The notes beneath the pieces are model-generated. The model worked only from the letters and a program-made list of their open reading frames with translations. It had not been told where the DNA came from and did not search any database. The position numbers were made by a program, and so were the translations under genes. A stretch of DNA of 64,000 nt from GCA-2718815 sp963578105 (lineage in GTDB: Bacteria; Planctomycetota; Planctomycetia; Pirellulales; Pirellulaceae), in the NCBI GenBank assembly GCA_963578105.1, contig CAUZBP010000006.1, positions 62,001 to 126,000 of the forward strand, given 5' to 3'. Within the stretch, counting starts at the first letter, position 1. Each line of letters opens with the position of its first letter. This document shows, one piece after another, positions 18,380 through 28,254 of the stretch.

Positions 18380-21300
18380 ATGTGTGACTTCCGCAGATCA
18401 CCAGTTCAGTTCATCCTGCACGCTCGACGAACGCGACGCCTGATTTTCGCACTGTCGATCTTGCTTTCACTGTCAAACTCCTCGCTCGCACAGCTAGGAG
18501 GAACTCAAGCGGTTCCCGGACCTCGATACTATGCATCGTTTCCTGCATACTACGAAGGAGACTATGCAGATGCTTTGCGTATTTTCCGTGCCGCAGCGCG
18601 AACAGGCGTGGTTAGCATCCAAGGTCGTTGGGTCGACGCCATCTGCTACCACACCATGGTTGGCGAATGTTACTATCACTTGGGAGACTTGGCAGCAGCG
18701 CTTGAGCAATACGATTCGGCCGTACGGGTGTTTCTCTCGCAACAGGGGTGGCTGTTACGTGTTAAATTCCCTCCTCAGATTTCGCCGTACGGTGTTCGCA
18801 CCCCACGGATCACGTGGGGCAGTTCGAACCGCCGTTCCATCCTGGGAAAGATTCCCAGCAAAATGTTGAGTCTGCAGGGTCGTTTTGACAACGAACGGGT
18901 CGCACAACAGGGTGGTGTGATTGCACTACCTAAAATGGAGCCCCTGGGGGTACCCGAAATTCTCCGTTGCATGGCCTTGGCAACACGCCGCAGAACCGAG
19001 TTGATGGGACCCGCAAGTCGGTACGACAAAATGGCGGCTCAACTGGTTCAGGCATTGGAAGTACGGCCCGTCCAGGCGAATCACTGGTCCCAGGGTTGGA
19101 TCGATGCATTGTTAGGGGTGGCCTATGCCGGCATCGGCAAGAATGATCGGGCACAAACACATTTGAGCAGAGCGATTGTCCTGGCCGGGCAATATGACCA
19201 CATTTTGACGCCTACGGTCCTGTTGGAACTCGGAAAACTGGCTTTCGAACATCAGCAATACGAATCGGCCGCCAACTACTTTCTGGAAGCAACTTACATC
19301 GCTGAAGCTTTCGATCAAGCGGACGTCATGAGCGAAGCTTTTCACAAGGGGGTTCTTTGCTTCTTTGTCACGGAACAGAATGGTATCTATCCGCCCCTCT
19401 CCCCAGCTATCGCCTGGGCCAAGCGACGTGATTTCCACGCGCTGCAGGCTTCGCTGCTGATTCTTGCCGCCGAGAATTTTGTTCGCATCGGAGACACCCA
19501 GAGTGCTACAACTCTTCTGCGCGAAGCCACCAGAGTCGTCGCCCGACGTGACATGCGTGTGGGCCGCATCGCAGCGCGATTGCAATATCAACTGGCGGTC
19601 ACTCAATTCGCCTCACAAAATAGTTCCAAAGGCAACGTCGCTCTGCAGGCAGCACTGAAACGTCAACAGCAATCCTCCTTAAGGATTTTTCGGATTGCTC
19701 TGATCGACAAATTTTTTCTGGCTGGGGCCGTTACGCCACGCGTCAGCGCTGACCTGTTTAAAAAGGTTTTACGCGAGCCGACCGTTGCGGACTGGAAACT
19801 GGATCCACTCGACACATTAACGCTATCCGTTTCACCGCCTAACTTCTCGGCCTGGACCCATTGGTACCAGATTGCCCAGGACAACAAACAACCCGATCAG
19901 GCCCTGGAAATCGCTGACCGCATTCGAAGACGACGGTTCTATGCGTCTTTACCGTGGGGCGGTCGGTTGTTGGCCTTGCGCTGGGTATTAGAAGCGCCGG
20001 CAGAACGCCTGGGTGAAAAAGCTCAATTGCAACGTCAGGACCTGATGGTCAGACACCCTGATTACCAGCAGTTGTCGGAATTAGCCGCGCAGCAACGTGC
20101 GAAGATAAAGCAGACTGCATTGGATCCGACCAGTGCCGAAGACGCGGCGAAATTAAAGAAGCAGTTCGAAGGCCTGGCTCGAACCAGTTCCAAGCAGGAG
20201 TTGATGTTGCGCAATTTGGCCGTGAGACGAGAACCATCCGAATTTGCCTTTCCCCCCCTGAAGTCAACAACGGCTATTCAACAAGGATTAAAAGATGGGC
20301 AGGTGGTGTTGGCATTTTTCTCTGTGGGAAATCAACTCGACGCCTATTCTATGTCCAAAGAAAAGTACACCCGGTGGACCATCAAATCCCCGCCCAAAGT
20401 TCGCAAACTGACAGCCAATCTCTTGCGCCAGATGGGAAACTTCGACAAAAACGGTCAGTTGACGATCGATCAATTGAGTGATGAGAAGTGGAAGCAAACG
20501 GCCGCGAAACTTCTTAAAGTTCTCATTCCAGGTGTCTCAGCAAACGTCTGGGACGACTACAAAGAACTGATCATCGTGCCTGATGATTTTCTGTGGTACT
20601 TGCCGTTTGAAGCCCTGCAAGTCGAACAGGGAGATGAGTTGCGCTCCTTGATTTCCAAGGTACGTATCCGGTACGTCCCCACCCTTTCCCTGGTCCACCC
20701 CCTCGAGGGCGCGCCGCGACCGGTCCGCAACTTCGCCGTGCTGTCGGGCAAGTTGGACGGTCGGGAGCAGGATGAACTCGGTGCTCAGGTTGCTGAAGAA
20801 ATCATGACGGCCAGCCGCGGAGCCTTCCAAGTGGATCCCACAAATTCCATCCCCTCCCGCTACTCGGCTCCCTTCTGGGAACAACTGCTGATACTCAAGG
20901 ACATCGACACCCAAAAAAAACTTCCCTATGACTGGGCACCGGTTCACATGGATCGAGTCAAATCGAACAACACCTTACGCAGTTGGTTCAAATTACCATG
21001 GGGAGCACCCGAACGGGTCATCATGCCCGGTTACCACACTGCCGCCGAAGACGCGTTCAAACGACAAAGAAGAGCGGACGGAAGCGAGGTATTCCTGGCG
21101 GTATGCGGAATGATGTCTACGGGAACCAGAACCATACTCCTCAGCCGATGGCGCACGGGTGGACAGACGGCGTACGACCTAGTACGTGAATTCGTCCAGG
21201 AGTTACCCTTTACCAGTGCCTCCGACGCCTGGCAGAGAAGCGTCCAATTAACCATGCACAACGAAATCGACCCCTCCGTTGAGCCGCGAATTCGCTGGAA

Positions 21301-21415
21301 GCAAGGTCAGGAGTTGTTGTCAAGCCACTCTGCTTTTTTCTGGGCGGGTCCCATGCTGGTAGATACAGGGAGGGAGATCCCCGTTCAAAACGATCGACCT
21401 AACGGGGATCTGTGA
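18380..21415 (+). CDS. TPR-repeat protein with C-terminal CHAT-type domain, exported
   Basis: 1011 residues. An N-terminal signal (RRLIFALSILLSLSNSSLAQ) directs export. TPR-like helical repeats span about residues 50-430, with clear units at YYEGDYADALRIFRAAAR, GECYYHLGDLAAALEQYDSA, AYAGIGKNDRAQTHLSRAI and KLAFEHQQYESAANYFLEA. A helical linker follows. The last 370 residues resemble a CHAT caspase-like domain: ELIIVPDDFLWYLPFEAL, then IRYVPTLSLVHPL. A possible dyad is His886 (MPGYHTAAE) and Cys909 (LAVCGMM), but the usual Ser-Ala-Cys context is absent. Activity is uncertain. The ATG has a GAGGGA site nine bases upstream. Confidence 0.8.
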   Translation: MCDFRRSPVQFILHARRTRRLIFALSILLSLSNSSLAQLGGTQAVPGPRYYASFPAYYEGDYADALRIFRAAARTGVVSIQGRWVDAICYHTMVGECYYHLGDLAAALEQYDSAVRVFLSQQGWLLRVKFPPQISPYGVRTPRITWGSSNRRSILGKIPSKMLSLQGRFDNERVAQQGGVIALPKMEPLGVPEILRCMALATRRRTELMGPASRYDKMAAQLVQALEVRPVQANHWSQGWIDALLGVAYAGIGKNDRAQTHLSRAIVLAGQYDHILTPTVLLELGKLAFEHQQYESAANYFLEATYIAEAFDQADVMSEAFHKGVLCFFVTEQNGIYPPLSPAIAWAKRRDFHALQASLLILAAENFVRIGDTQSATTLLREATRVVARRDMRVGRIAARLQYQLAVTQFASQNSSKGNVALQAALKRQQQSSLRIFRIALIDKFFLAGAVTPRVSADLFKKVLREPTVADWKLDPLDTLTLSVSPPNFSAWTHWYQIAQDNKQPDQALEIADRIRRRRFYASLPWGGRLLALRWVLEAPAERLGEKAQLQRQDLMVRHPDYQQLSELAAQQRAKIKQTALDPTSAEDAAKLKKQFEGLARTSSKQELMLRNLAVRREPSEFAFPPLKSTTAIQQGLKDGQVVLAFFSVGNQLDAYSMSKEKYTRWTIKSPPKVRKLTANLLRQMGNFDKNGQLTIDQLSDEKWKQTAAKLLKVLIPGVSANVWDDYKELIIVPDDFLWYLPFEALQVEQGDELRSLISKVRIRYVPTLSLVHPLEGAPRPVRNFAVLSGKLDGREQDELGAQVAEEIMTASRGAFQVDPTNSIPSRYSAPFWEQLLILKDIDTQKKLPYDWAPVHMDRVKSNNTLRSWFKLPWGAPERVIMPGYHTAAEDAFKRQRRADGSEVFLAVCGMMSTGTRTILLSRWRTGGQTAYDLVREFVQELPFTSASDAWQRSVQLTMHNEIDPSVEPRIRWKQGQELLSSHSAFFWAGPMLVDTGREIPVQNDRPNGDL
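21376..21410 (+). terminator. inverted repeat over the CHAT gene stop
   Basis: GATCCCCGTT (21376-21385) is exactly complementary to 21401-21410, with a 15-base loop, and ends three bases before the stop codon. No T run follows. It could be a terminator or just the RNA fold at the gene end. Confidence 0.3.
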
Positions 21416-22147
21416 CCGGTGAAACACATAGCGCCGAAAAAATGTGCGTGGGATTTTTAAAAAACCCCTGCGCCTCTTTTGAATCCCTGCCCGCAAACGG
21501 CTTAGTCGCAGGCACGGCCTCGGACAACATCGACGTCGCGTAAACCCAGCGTGTCCCGGCCAGCCAGACCACCCGGCCAAAGTCCTCATCGCCACTGTCA
21601 GACGGGCCACCGGGAATGGACCGCAAGCCTAGAAAAACCAGTTCCAATCATGGAGCGGGTTGATGAGGATTTGAGCCTCCATCCCCGGTCGCTGGCCCGT
21701 CTGCTCGTCAGCGTCTGAGGTGCCTGAACTTGTCTCGGCCCGGTGACAACGGCCTGGCAGAATCTGCAGTCACAGCAACCGCCTCAGCACAACCCTTTAC
21801 GATGAAGTACCTTGCAGCACACAGATCCCGATCACGCAAATTCACAATGGCTGCCAACCTCTGTTAAAACAACTGCACTTTCGCGCAATAAAACCTTGAT
21901 TCGATCCTCGATCTTCGCAAAATTAGCGAAACCTGCCGCCGACGGTCGGGTTTCAACTCGTGGACAAAGAGCCTTTCTGGTGAAGCCTGACCGGTTGCAG
22001 AGGACCGTCCGGACTCTGTCGGAGTCGTGGTTCACTCGTTGGCCCTTGCCGTTACCGTCGGGGCGACAACTGGCGTCGCTTCGGTCGAAATCCACGACTG
22101 GAAATCGAAAAATATCCCTGGAAATACAATGATCTCTTCGGTCCGCC
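21416..22147. other. 732-base gap, no gene recognised
   Basis: Open frames on both strands are short, low in domain character and mutually overlapping. A short palindrome-like stretch (GGGATTTTTAAAAAACCC) lies near 21449. The following gene may begin further in than drawn, which would lengthen this gap to nearly 1 kb. Confidence 0.4.
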
Positions 22148-24016
22148 ATGCTTGGTTGCAACAAAGCAGCAAAGGCTGGCAAGAGCGCGGGAGAGAAGGT
22201 TGGCACAATGTCCCCACTGGAACACCTTTCAGTCGTGTCACACAATTCCTTGGCACCACAATTCGCATTACAACATCGCTGGCCCCAGGCCTTGGCCCTC
22301 AGGGTTTTTAAAACGCCTCAGATCATCGGAAAAAACAGCTGCTGGAACCCTGCACGACAGCCGAGGAGACTGGTCTTCTCGCAAAAGGTTTTGAAAACGG
22401 CTCCGTTCACCTTGTTGCTGCTGGCATGCAGTATTTCAAGCCAGCTGCAAGGTGCCACGCCATCATTCCGGGAGACAGCCGTTCAAGTCGACCAGTTGCT
22501 CATGCAGGAATTGTTCAAAGATGTTTCTCCGGGCGAGTTGGCCGACACCACGGACGATCAGACTTTCTTGCGGCGGGTCTGGTTAGACCTGGCCGGTCAG
22601 CTTCCGCCAGCCGAACAAGTGATCCTGTTCGTTCTGGACAAAGATCCGGCAAAGCGGCAGCAGTTGGTCGACAACTTGCTTTCCGATCAACGTTTCGGAA
22701 ACAATTGGGCGAGTTACTGGCGTGACGTCATTCTGTATCGTCGAACTGAGGAACGAGCAATCCTCTCTGCTCAGGCGTTGACCGACTACCTCAGCGAACA
22801 CTTGAATGCGAACACCCCCTGGGACCAGGTCGCCAGCGAATTTGTCACAGCGACCGGCAATGTCCGAGAGAACGGAAATGCCGCCGTCATCATGGCCCAG
22901 GGAGGACAACCGGAAGAGACCGCCGCCGAGCTGACTCGAATTTTCATGGGTATTCAAATCCAGTGCGCTCAGTGTCATGACCATCCTTACGATTCCTGGA
23001 AACGCGAACAATTTCATGAATTGGCAGCTTTTTTTCCACGTGTAGCAGTCCGGCCCGATCGATCTGCAATGCAGCGAACGTTTATCGTCGTGGCCAACGA
23101 TCGCCCAGCACGCAGAAAGAGAAAACAAAACAACAACAACCGCAGGAGGGGAACACCCGAGCATCATATGCCGGATCTGGATAATCCGTCCGCAGCTGGC
23201 ACCCTGATGGTACCGGCCCTGTTTACGACCGGACAACGACTGGCACTCGATGTCAAGGATTCCGAGCGCCGGGCCGCCTTGGCTGCCTGGATGACCTCCC
23301 CCGACAATGCGTGGTTTTCCAAAGCCCTGGTTAACCGCTTGTGGTCCGAAATGGTGGGCGAAGGGTTTCGCGAACCGATCGATGACCTGGGACCTGACCG
23401 AGAAACAAGAGCACCTCAAACTTTTGAATTTCTCGCACAGGCATTTACCCAGAGCGGATACGACATCAAATGGTTGTTCAAAACGATTTCCGCAACCCAG
23501 GCCTATCAGCGCCAGAGTCGGTCACGACAAAACGCCGCGGAAATTCCATTTGCAGCAAACCGTCCGCGACGATTGCGCGCCGACACTTTATTCAACACCC
23601 TACTAACCGTTCTGGATGCCAAGGAGCAGGACCTCGGAGGCCGACGAAACTCTGCCGGGAGAAGTAGGGGTCGCAACGGACCGCGGGCAGTCTTCAACAA
23701 GTTATTTGAATACGACCCAAGCGAACCGCAAGTCAGTATAACGGGTTCGATTCCGCAAGCGTTGGCTCTCATGAACTCATCCGCAATTCATCGTTCAGCC
23801 CGCAGCGGGCGTGGTCTGGGATCCTTACTTCAAAACATTCCCGACAATCAGGACTTGCTGACGGAACTTTACTTGAAATGTTTGGCCCGTGAGCCAAACC
23901 CACATGAACAAACCACTTGCCTGTTGCATGTCAAACAGACACAAAATCGGTTGCAGGCCTTTGAAGACATTTTGTGGGCACTGATCAACTCCGCGGAGTT
24001 TCAGTACCGTACGTGA
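22148..24016 (+). CDS. DUF1549/DUF1553 planctomycete cytochrome-like protein
   Basis: Up to 622 residues. The DUF1549 core begins near residue 107 (FLRRVWLDLAGQLPPAEQV, then WASYWRDVILYR). A single heme-type CAQCH motif sits in IQIQCAQCHDHPYDSWKRE, and DUF1553 follows (WFSKALVNRLWSEMVGEGF, GYDIKWLFKTISATQAYQ). A signal peptide seems to start at a TTG at 22391 (LKTAPFTLLLLAC, with a lipobox-like end), so the first 80 residues may be untranslated. It precedes a DUF1501 gene, the standard planctomycete pairing. The function of the pair is unproven; binding of heme and a secreted or periplasmic location are inferred. Confidence 0.85.
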   Translation: MLGCNKAAKAGKSAGEKVGTMSPLEHLSVVSHNSLAPQFALQHRWPQALALRVFKTPQIIGKNSCWNPARQPRRLVFSQKVLKTAPFTLLLLACSISSQLQGATPSFRETAVQVDQLLMQELFKDVSPGELADTTDDQTFLRRVWLDLAGQLPPAEQVILFVLDKDPAKRQQLVDNLLSDQRFGNNWASYWRDVILYRRTEERAILSAQALTDYLSEHLNANTPWDQVASEFVTATGNVRENGNAAVIMAQGGQPEETAAELTRIFMGIQIQCAQCHDHPYDSWKREQFHELAAFFPRVAVRPDRSAMQRTFIVVANDRPARRKRKQNNNNRRRGTPEHHMPDLDNPSAAGTLMVPALFTTGQRLALDVKDSERRAALAAWMTSPDNAWFSKALVNRLWSEMVGEGFREPIDDLGPDRETRAPQTFEFLAQAFTQSGYDIKWLFKTISATQAYQRQSRSRQNAAEIPFAANRPRRLRADTLFNTLLTVLDAKEQDLGGRRNSAGRSRGRNGPRAVFNKLFEYDPSEPQVSITGSIPQALALMNSSAIHRSARSGRGLGSLLQNIPDNQDLLTELYLKCLAREPNPHEQTTCLLHVKQTQNRLQAFEDILWALINSAEFQYRT

Positions 24017-24209
24017 CACCGCTGGAAGAACAGGCGGACTTTTCAGAACGTGATTTGCAAACAACTCGTAAACCATCATATCCCAATGCGGTGTTCCTTG
24101 CTTATCCGTCGTTAGATGCCAGTCAGTCGCTCGATATGTGTCGTCGAATCCAACCGTAATCACAAAGGGCGTGTTCATTTCCGGAAACTCTTGTGGAGAT
24201 ACCCCCCCG

Positions 24210-25511
24210 ATGCCGACCGAAATTCACCATCTGGTTGATTTGAGTCTCCAACGTCACCAAGTCTCTCGACGACGTGATTTTTTTCGCGCCGTTTCAGCGT
24301 CTGCAATCGCAGCAGGGTCGCTCAGTTGGTGCGACCGCATGACAGTCGAAGCAGCTCGCCTGCGACAACAGGGACGGGCCTGCATTCTGTTGTGGATGAG
24401 GGGCGGACCAAGTCAGTTTGAAACCTTCAGCCCTCAACCGGACCACCCACACGGCGGGGAAACCCGTGCCATTTCAACCTCAGTCCCCGGAATCCAGATT
24501 GCTGAACACCTTCCGGAAACCGCCCGCAGGATGCAGGACATCTGTCTGATCAGATCCATGACGAGCAAAGAGGGTAGCCACCAGCGGGCCAGTTATCTGT
24601 TGCACACCGGATATATTCCAACGGCCAGCGTACGGAACCCCACGCTGGGTTCCCTGGTTTCCGAACGAATCGGAGACACCGATAGCGACTTGCCCAGCTT
24701 TGTGCGAATTGGTGCCCGCGGTCGAGGAACCACGGGTGGGGGATTTCTGGGAATCGAATACGATCCCCTGGTGCTGAATGATCCGCAACGAGAACCTGAT
24801 AACACAACACTATTGACCGGAAAATCTCAGTATCAAAAACGTTTACGACTGCTGAAGCGGTTAGAGGAACAACACGACCTGGAAAGCATCAAACAGCAGG
24901 TGTCCGACCATCAAGGGCTGTATGAACGTGCTTCACGCCTGGTGCTCAGCCCTCAAATGAAATCCTTCGACATCTCGCAGGAACCTGAACGAGTTCGTAA
25001 AGCTTATGGCGATTCCAAATTTTCCAGCGGGTGCCTACTCGCCCGCCGATTGATCGAATCGGGTGTCACATTTGTCGAGGTGGACCACGGAAATTGGGAC
25101 ACCCATGAGAACAACTTTGAACGCAGCCGAGAACTCTGCGACGAAATGGACCGGGCCTACTCGGTGTTGCTAGACGATCTGAAACAACGTGGACTGCTGG
25201 ATCAAACCCTGGTCATCTGGATGGGAGAATTTGGACGCTCGCCGCGCATCAATGCACGTGCCGGACGTGACCATTTCCCCAAAGCATTCAATGTGGCCCT
25301 GGCGGGCGCTGGAGTACAGGGAGGTCAAGTGATTGGCAAAACAGACGCGGGTGGTGAAGAGGTATCTGATCATCCTCTTTCCATATCCGACCTGTTCAGA
25401 ACGTTTTGCCACGCATTGAAAATCGATCCGGAACACGAACACATGAGCCCCATCGGGAGACCCATCAAAATCGTGGAACAAGGAGAGGTCGTCCCGGAAA
25501 TCTTTGGTTGA
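24210..25511 (+). CDS. DUF1501 family protein, Tat-exported
   Basis: 433 residues from ATG 24210, preceded by GGAG; an earlier ATG at 24138 lies in a poor context. The Tat-type leader SRRRDFFRAVSASAIAAGS is followed by DUF1501 motifs: WMRGGPSQFETFSPQPDHP, IRSMTSKEGSHQRASYLLHTG, VDHGNWDTHENNFER, MGEFGRSPRIN and GRDHFPKAFNVALAG. The family belongs to the alkaline-phosphatase/sulfatase-like fold and typically sits next to DUF1549/1553 genes, as here (193 bases). The substrate is unknown. Confidence 0.9.
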   Translation: MPTEIHHLVDLSLQRHQVSRRRDFFRAVSASAIAAGSLSWCDRMTVEAARLRQQGRACILLWMRGGPSQFETFSPQPDHPHGGETRAISTSVPGIQIAEHLPETARRMQDICLIRSMTSKEGSHQRASYLLHTGYIPTASVRNPTLGSLVSERIGDTDSDLPSFVRIGARGRGTTGGGFLGIEYDPLVLNDPQREPDNTTLLTGKSQYQKRLRLLKRLEEQHDLESIKQQVSDHQGLYERASRLVLSPQMKSFDISQEPERVRKAYGDSKFSSGCLLARRLIESGVTFVEVDHGNWDTHENNFERSRELCDEMDRAYSVLLDDLKQRGLLDQTLVIWMGEFGRSPRINARAGRDHFPKAFNVALAGAGVQGGQVIGKTDAGGEEVSDHPLSISDLFRTFCHALKIDPEHEHMSPIGRPIKIVEQGEVVPEIFG

Positions 25512-26072
25512 TGTGCTGGTGTGTGGATCGTCCCGACCACAACTGTTGTCGACAACAATCCAGCAAACGGAGGTAGTTGGTTTCCTAGTTGTTGCAGCAT
25601 GTCTGAAGAACCTGCCCCTGACAGAGCGTACGACCGGGATTCGAACTGAAACCAGGCACGTGTCCTCAGAAACTCATCCGTGATCCGGATGACCGGGGCC
25701 CCACCAACCAGCCTCGCTGACATCAGCACCAAAACCGTAGGGCGCAGGTGTCTGCTGAATGTTGTCTGGCCCTCTCGTCGGACCGGATCAGCTTCTCCAC
25801 AACCGCGAGGCACCTTCGGCGGGCTGAAAAGGTCAAGACATCCATTCCCGAAAAACTCACCTTGGGAGGCATCGGAACAAAGTGTTTCTCTAGTCCTTAC
25901 GCATTAGTCATAAGGCATTTACGCTGAACAACAACCACAACCGCTGCCCGCCAGTCTTCGGAGTTGGACGGTTGTTTTTCAGTGTCTCTTGGAAGACAAT
26001 GGAATTAGTCGATGGTCAGCCATCGACCTCACCACTCCCTTAACTCCATCAAGAAACGAACAGGAGATTCTT
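25512..26072. other. 561-base gap, no feature seen
   Basis: Lies between the DUF1501 stop and the leucine-rich repeat gene. A stretch at 25636-25650 looks superficially like a tRNA T-arm on the minus strand but does not fold. The last 130 bases are AT-richer and probably hold the promoter of the next gene. Confidence 0.4.
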
Positions 26073-26978
26073 GTGTCTCGCACCGTCACCGTTTGCTTGC
26101 TTGCCGTTGCCATTTTGGTCTTCTCCGGCCTTTCCGACTCCACCTCGCGACTTCTTTTTGGTCAAGAAACGGAGTCGCCAAAAGAAGCGCCAAAACCCAG
26201 CAACGATGCTGAAAACGTCACGATACCTGATAAAAATCTAGAAACGGTCTTGCGCGAGATTCTTAAAAAGAAGCAAATCGAAAAGGAGCAGATTACCGAG
26301 GAGGATTTACGCCAGATTTACTTCTTGGAAGCAGATGACAAAAACATCGAAGATCTCACTGGACTGAAACACTGTACAAATCTGGCCCTGGTACGTCTGG
26401 CAAAAAATGAGATTCAAAATATCGAACCGCTCTCTCACTGTCTCAACATTCAGTCGCTCGACCTGCACGACAACCGTATCGAAGACATTGCTCCACTGGG
26501 CAAGCTGACGAAACTTCAGTATTTGCAATTGGAACACAACAAAATAGAAAACATCGAGGCCGTTAAAGAACTGAAGGCCATGAATTCGCTCTACCTGTCG
26601 GACAACCGTGTGAGCGATGTTTCAGCCGTGTCCGGTTTGTCCAAGATCTGGTCCCTGTATCTGGCCGACAACAAGGTGGAAAACATTTCTCCGATCGCCA
26701 ATCTGCAGGGCCTGTCCAACCTTGATCTGGAAGGTAATGCGGTCAAGGACGTTTCTCCGCTCGAAGGATTGACCGAATTGAGCTGGACATTCCTTAACCG
26801 TAACCAGGTCGAAGACATCGGTCCCCTCGTGCGTATGGCCGACAAGGACAACTCGGGCGACAAACGCTTCGCCCCCTACTGGAATCTATATCTGGGTGAA
26901 AATCCATTGAATGAAGAATCGCAGTCGCAACATCTTGCCGAACTCAAAAAAATCGGTGTGCGTCTGAACATGGATTAA
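26073..26978 (+). CDS. secreted leucine-rich repeat protein (SDS22/internalin-like)
   Basis: The start is a GTG at 26073 with CAGGAG six bases upstream, followed directly by a signal peptide (SRTVTVCLLAVAILVFSGL). This gives 301 residues; an ATG at 25989 would put 28 residues before the signal. After a charged region come seven 22-residue repeats of the SDS22 type (pattern L-x-x-L-x-L-x-x-N-x-I-x-x-I-x-P), such as SLDLHDNRIEDIAPLGKL. The first part (PDKNLETVLREILKKKQIEKE) is like the cap of internalins. It probably binds proteins outside the cytoplasm; the partner is unknown. Confidence 0.85.
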   Translation: MSRTVTVCLLAVAILVFSGLSDSTSRLLFGQETESPKEAPKPSNDAENVTIPDKNLETVLREILKKKQIEKEQITEEDLRQIYFLEADDKNIEDLTGLKHCTNLALVRLAKNEIQNIEPLSHCLNIQSLDLHDNRIEDIAPLGKLTKLQYLQLEHNKIENIEAVKELKAMNSLYLSDNRVSDVSAVSGLSKIWSLYLADNKVENISPIANLQGLSNLDLEGNAVKDVSPLEGLTELSWTFLNRNQVEDIGPLVRMADKDNSGDKRFAPYWNLYLGENPLNEESQSQHLAELKKIGVRLNMD

Positions 26979-27370
26979 TCCTTCGGTTTTCGTCGTCGCA
27001 GAAGGTGTCCCGGTAGGTTCCACGTGATCCATCAATGGGGTGTGGCATGAAGGCCTTATGGGCCTTCTCGCACCGTGTGAAATCCCGACCGTGGCCGGGC
27101 AACTCCTGCAACATTGGCCTCCAACGGTTACTCCTTCGGTCGCTGCGCGAAACAAGTAGGCCTCAGCATTCTCGCGGAACTTCGAACAAGATACGCACCG
27201 CTCCGTGCTAGCTGAACAATCGCGCCAGGACCGATTTCGCTAGCAACCAATTGTCGACGGGGCTCGTCGGGTTCTCTGTTGCAGCGGCCAGTCGCCACAG
27301 ACTAGAATTCCACCGCTGAAAGATTCGCCTGGTCGTTCACAAAACGAGTCAACTATTTAGGGTCAATCCA
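26979..27370. other. intergenic with a 7-bp hairpin
   Basis: 392 bases ahead of the sugar-nucleotide operon. GAAGGCC (27049-27055) pairs with GGCCTTC (27061-27067) across a 5-base loop, a possible terminator for the leucine-rich repeat gene. The operon promoter should lie in the remaining 300 bases but is not evident. Confidence 0.4.
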
Positions 27371-28189
27371 ATGACCACGCCCGTTGTTATTCTTGCCGGT
27401 GGATTGGGGACGCGTCTCCAGGAAGAAACCACCAAACGGCCCAAACCGATGGTGGAAATCGGGGGCAAACCGATGCTCTGGCACATCATGAAACACTACG
27501 CCCACCACGGTTTTAACCAGTTTACAATCGCGTTGGGTTACATGGGCGAAACCATCAAAACATATTTCTTTGATAGCTACCACCTGCACGGCGACCTCTC
27601 TATCGATTTCACCACGGGCGCGATTCAGCGACAGGCTCCGGAACTGGAAAACTGGGTTGTCAACTTGGTCGATACCGGACCACACACGCTGACTGGTGGA
27701 CGAGTGAAGCGACTGAAACACGTGTTGGGCAACCAAACCTTCATGCTCACCTACGGGGACGGCTTGTCTGATGTTGATTTGAATCAGCTGTTGGAATTCC
27801 ACCGCTCGCATGGCCGGCTGGCCACCGTCTCGGCAGTCCGGCCCCCGGCGCGATTTGGCGGACTGATCATCGATGGTGATCAGGTAACCCGTTTCACCGA
27901 AAAGCCATCTGCCGGTGAAGGTTGGATTAACGGTGGCTTTCTCGTCTTCGAGCCCGAGGTATTTGAATACCTGACGGACGACCACTGTAGCCTGGAAGCG
28001 GATACCCTGGAAAGACTGGCGGCTGATGATCAATTGGCAGCTTTTCGACACCATCATTTTTGGCAGTGCATGGACACGCTACGTGACAAGAACTATTTGG
28101 AACAGCTTTGGCAAAAGGGTGATGCGCCCTGGAACACCTGGCAAGACAAAGTGCCAGGCACCCGGCCGGCATTACAGGCTGTTGCCTAG
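27371..28189 (+). CDS. rfbF: glucose-1-phosphate cytidylyltransferase
   Basis: Forms CDP-glucose from CTP and glucose-1-phosphate. 272 residues, close to the family norm of about 257. The nucleotide-binding N-terminus VVILAGGLGTRLQEET, with KRPKPMVEIGGKPMLWHIM, is the RfbF signature. The YGDGLSDVD metal site, GWINGGFLVFEPEVF and the C-terminal FWQCMDTLRDK are also typical. AGGG lies eight bases before the ATG. It is the first gene of a seven-gene run ending at 33960, and the next gene uses its product. Confidence 0.95.
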   Translation: MTTPVVILAGGLGTRLQEETTKRPKPMVEIGGKPMLWHIMKHYAHHGFNQFTIALGYMGETIKTYFFDSYHLHGDLSIDFTTGAIQRQAPELENWVVNLVDTGPHTLTGGRVKRLKHVLGNQTFMLTYGDGLSDVDLNQLLEFHRSHGRLATVSAVRPPARFGGLIIDGDQVTRFTEKPSAGEGWINGGFLVFEPEVFEYLTDDHCSLEADTLERLAADDQLAAFRHHHFWQCMDTLRDKNYLEQLWQKGDAPWNTWQDKVPGTRPALQAVA

Positions 28190-28254
28190 AGTGCCGTCAA
28201 AGCACTTCCCCTGTACATCCGGAAGTAGGCTCCGGACCCTGCGAGGAACTAAAC

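Noticed and set aside
18380..21415. Type III-E CRISPR-associated TPR-CHAT (Craspase) system
   Set aside because: The protein has an export signal, and no cas gene or repeat array is in the window.
21449..21470. GGGATTTTTAAAAAACCC palindrome as a terminator
   Set aside because: There is no room for a loop, so the stem cannot form normally in RNA.
25620..25660. T-arm-like stretch of a tRNA on the minus strand (GTTCGAATCCCGG)
   Set aside because: The flanking bases do not form a T stem, acceptor stem or anticodon arm.
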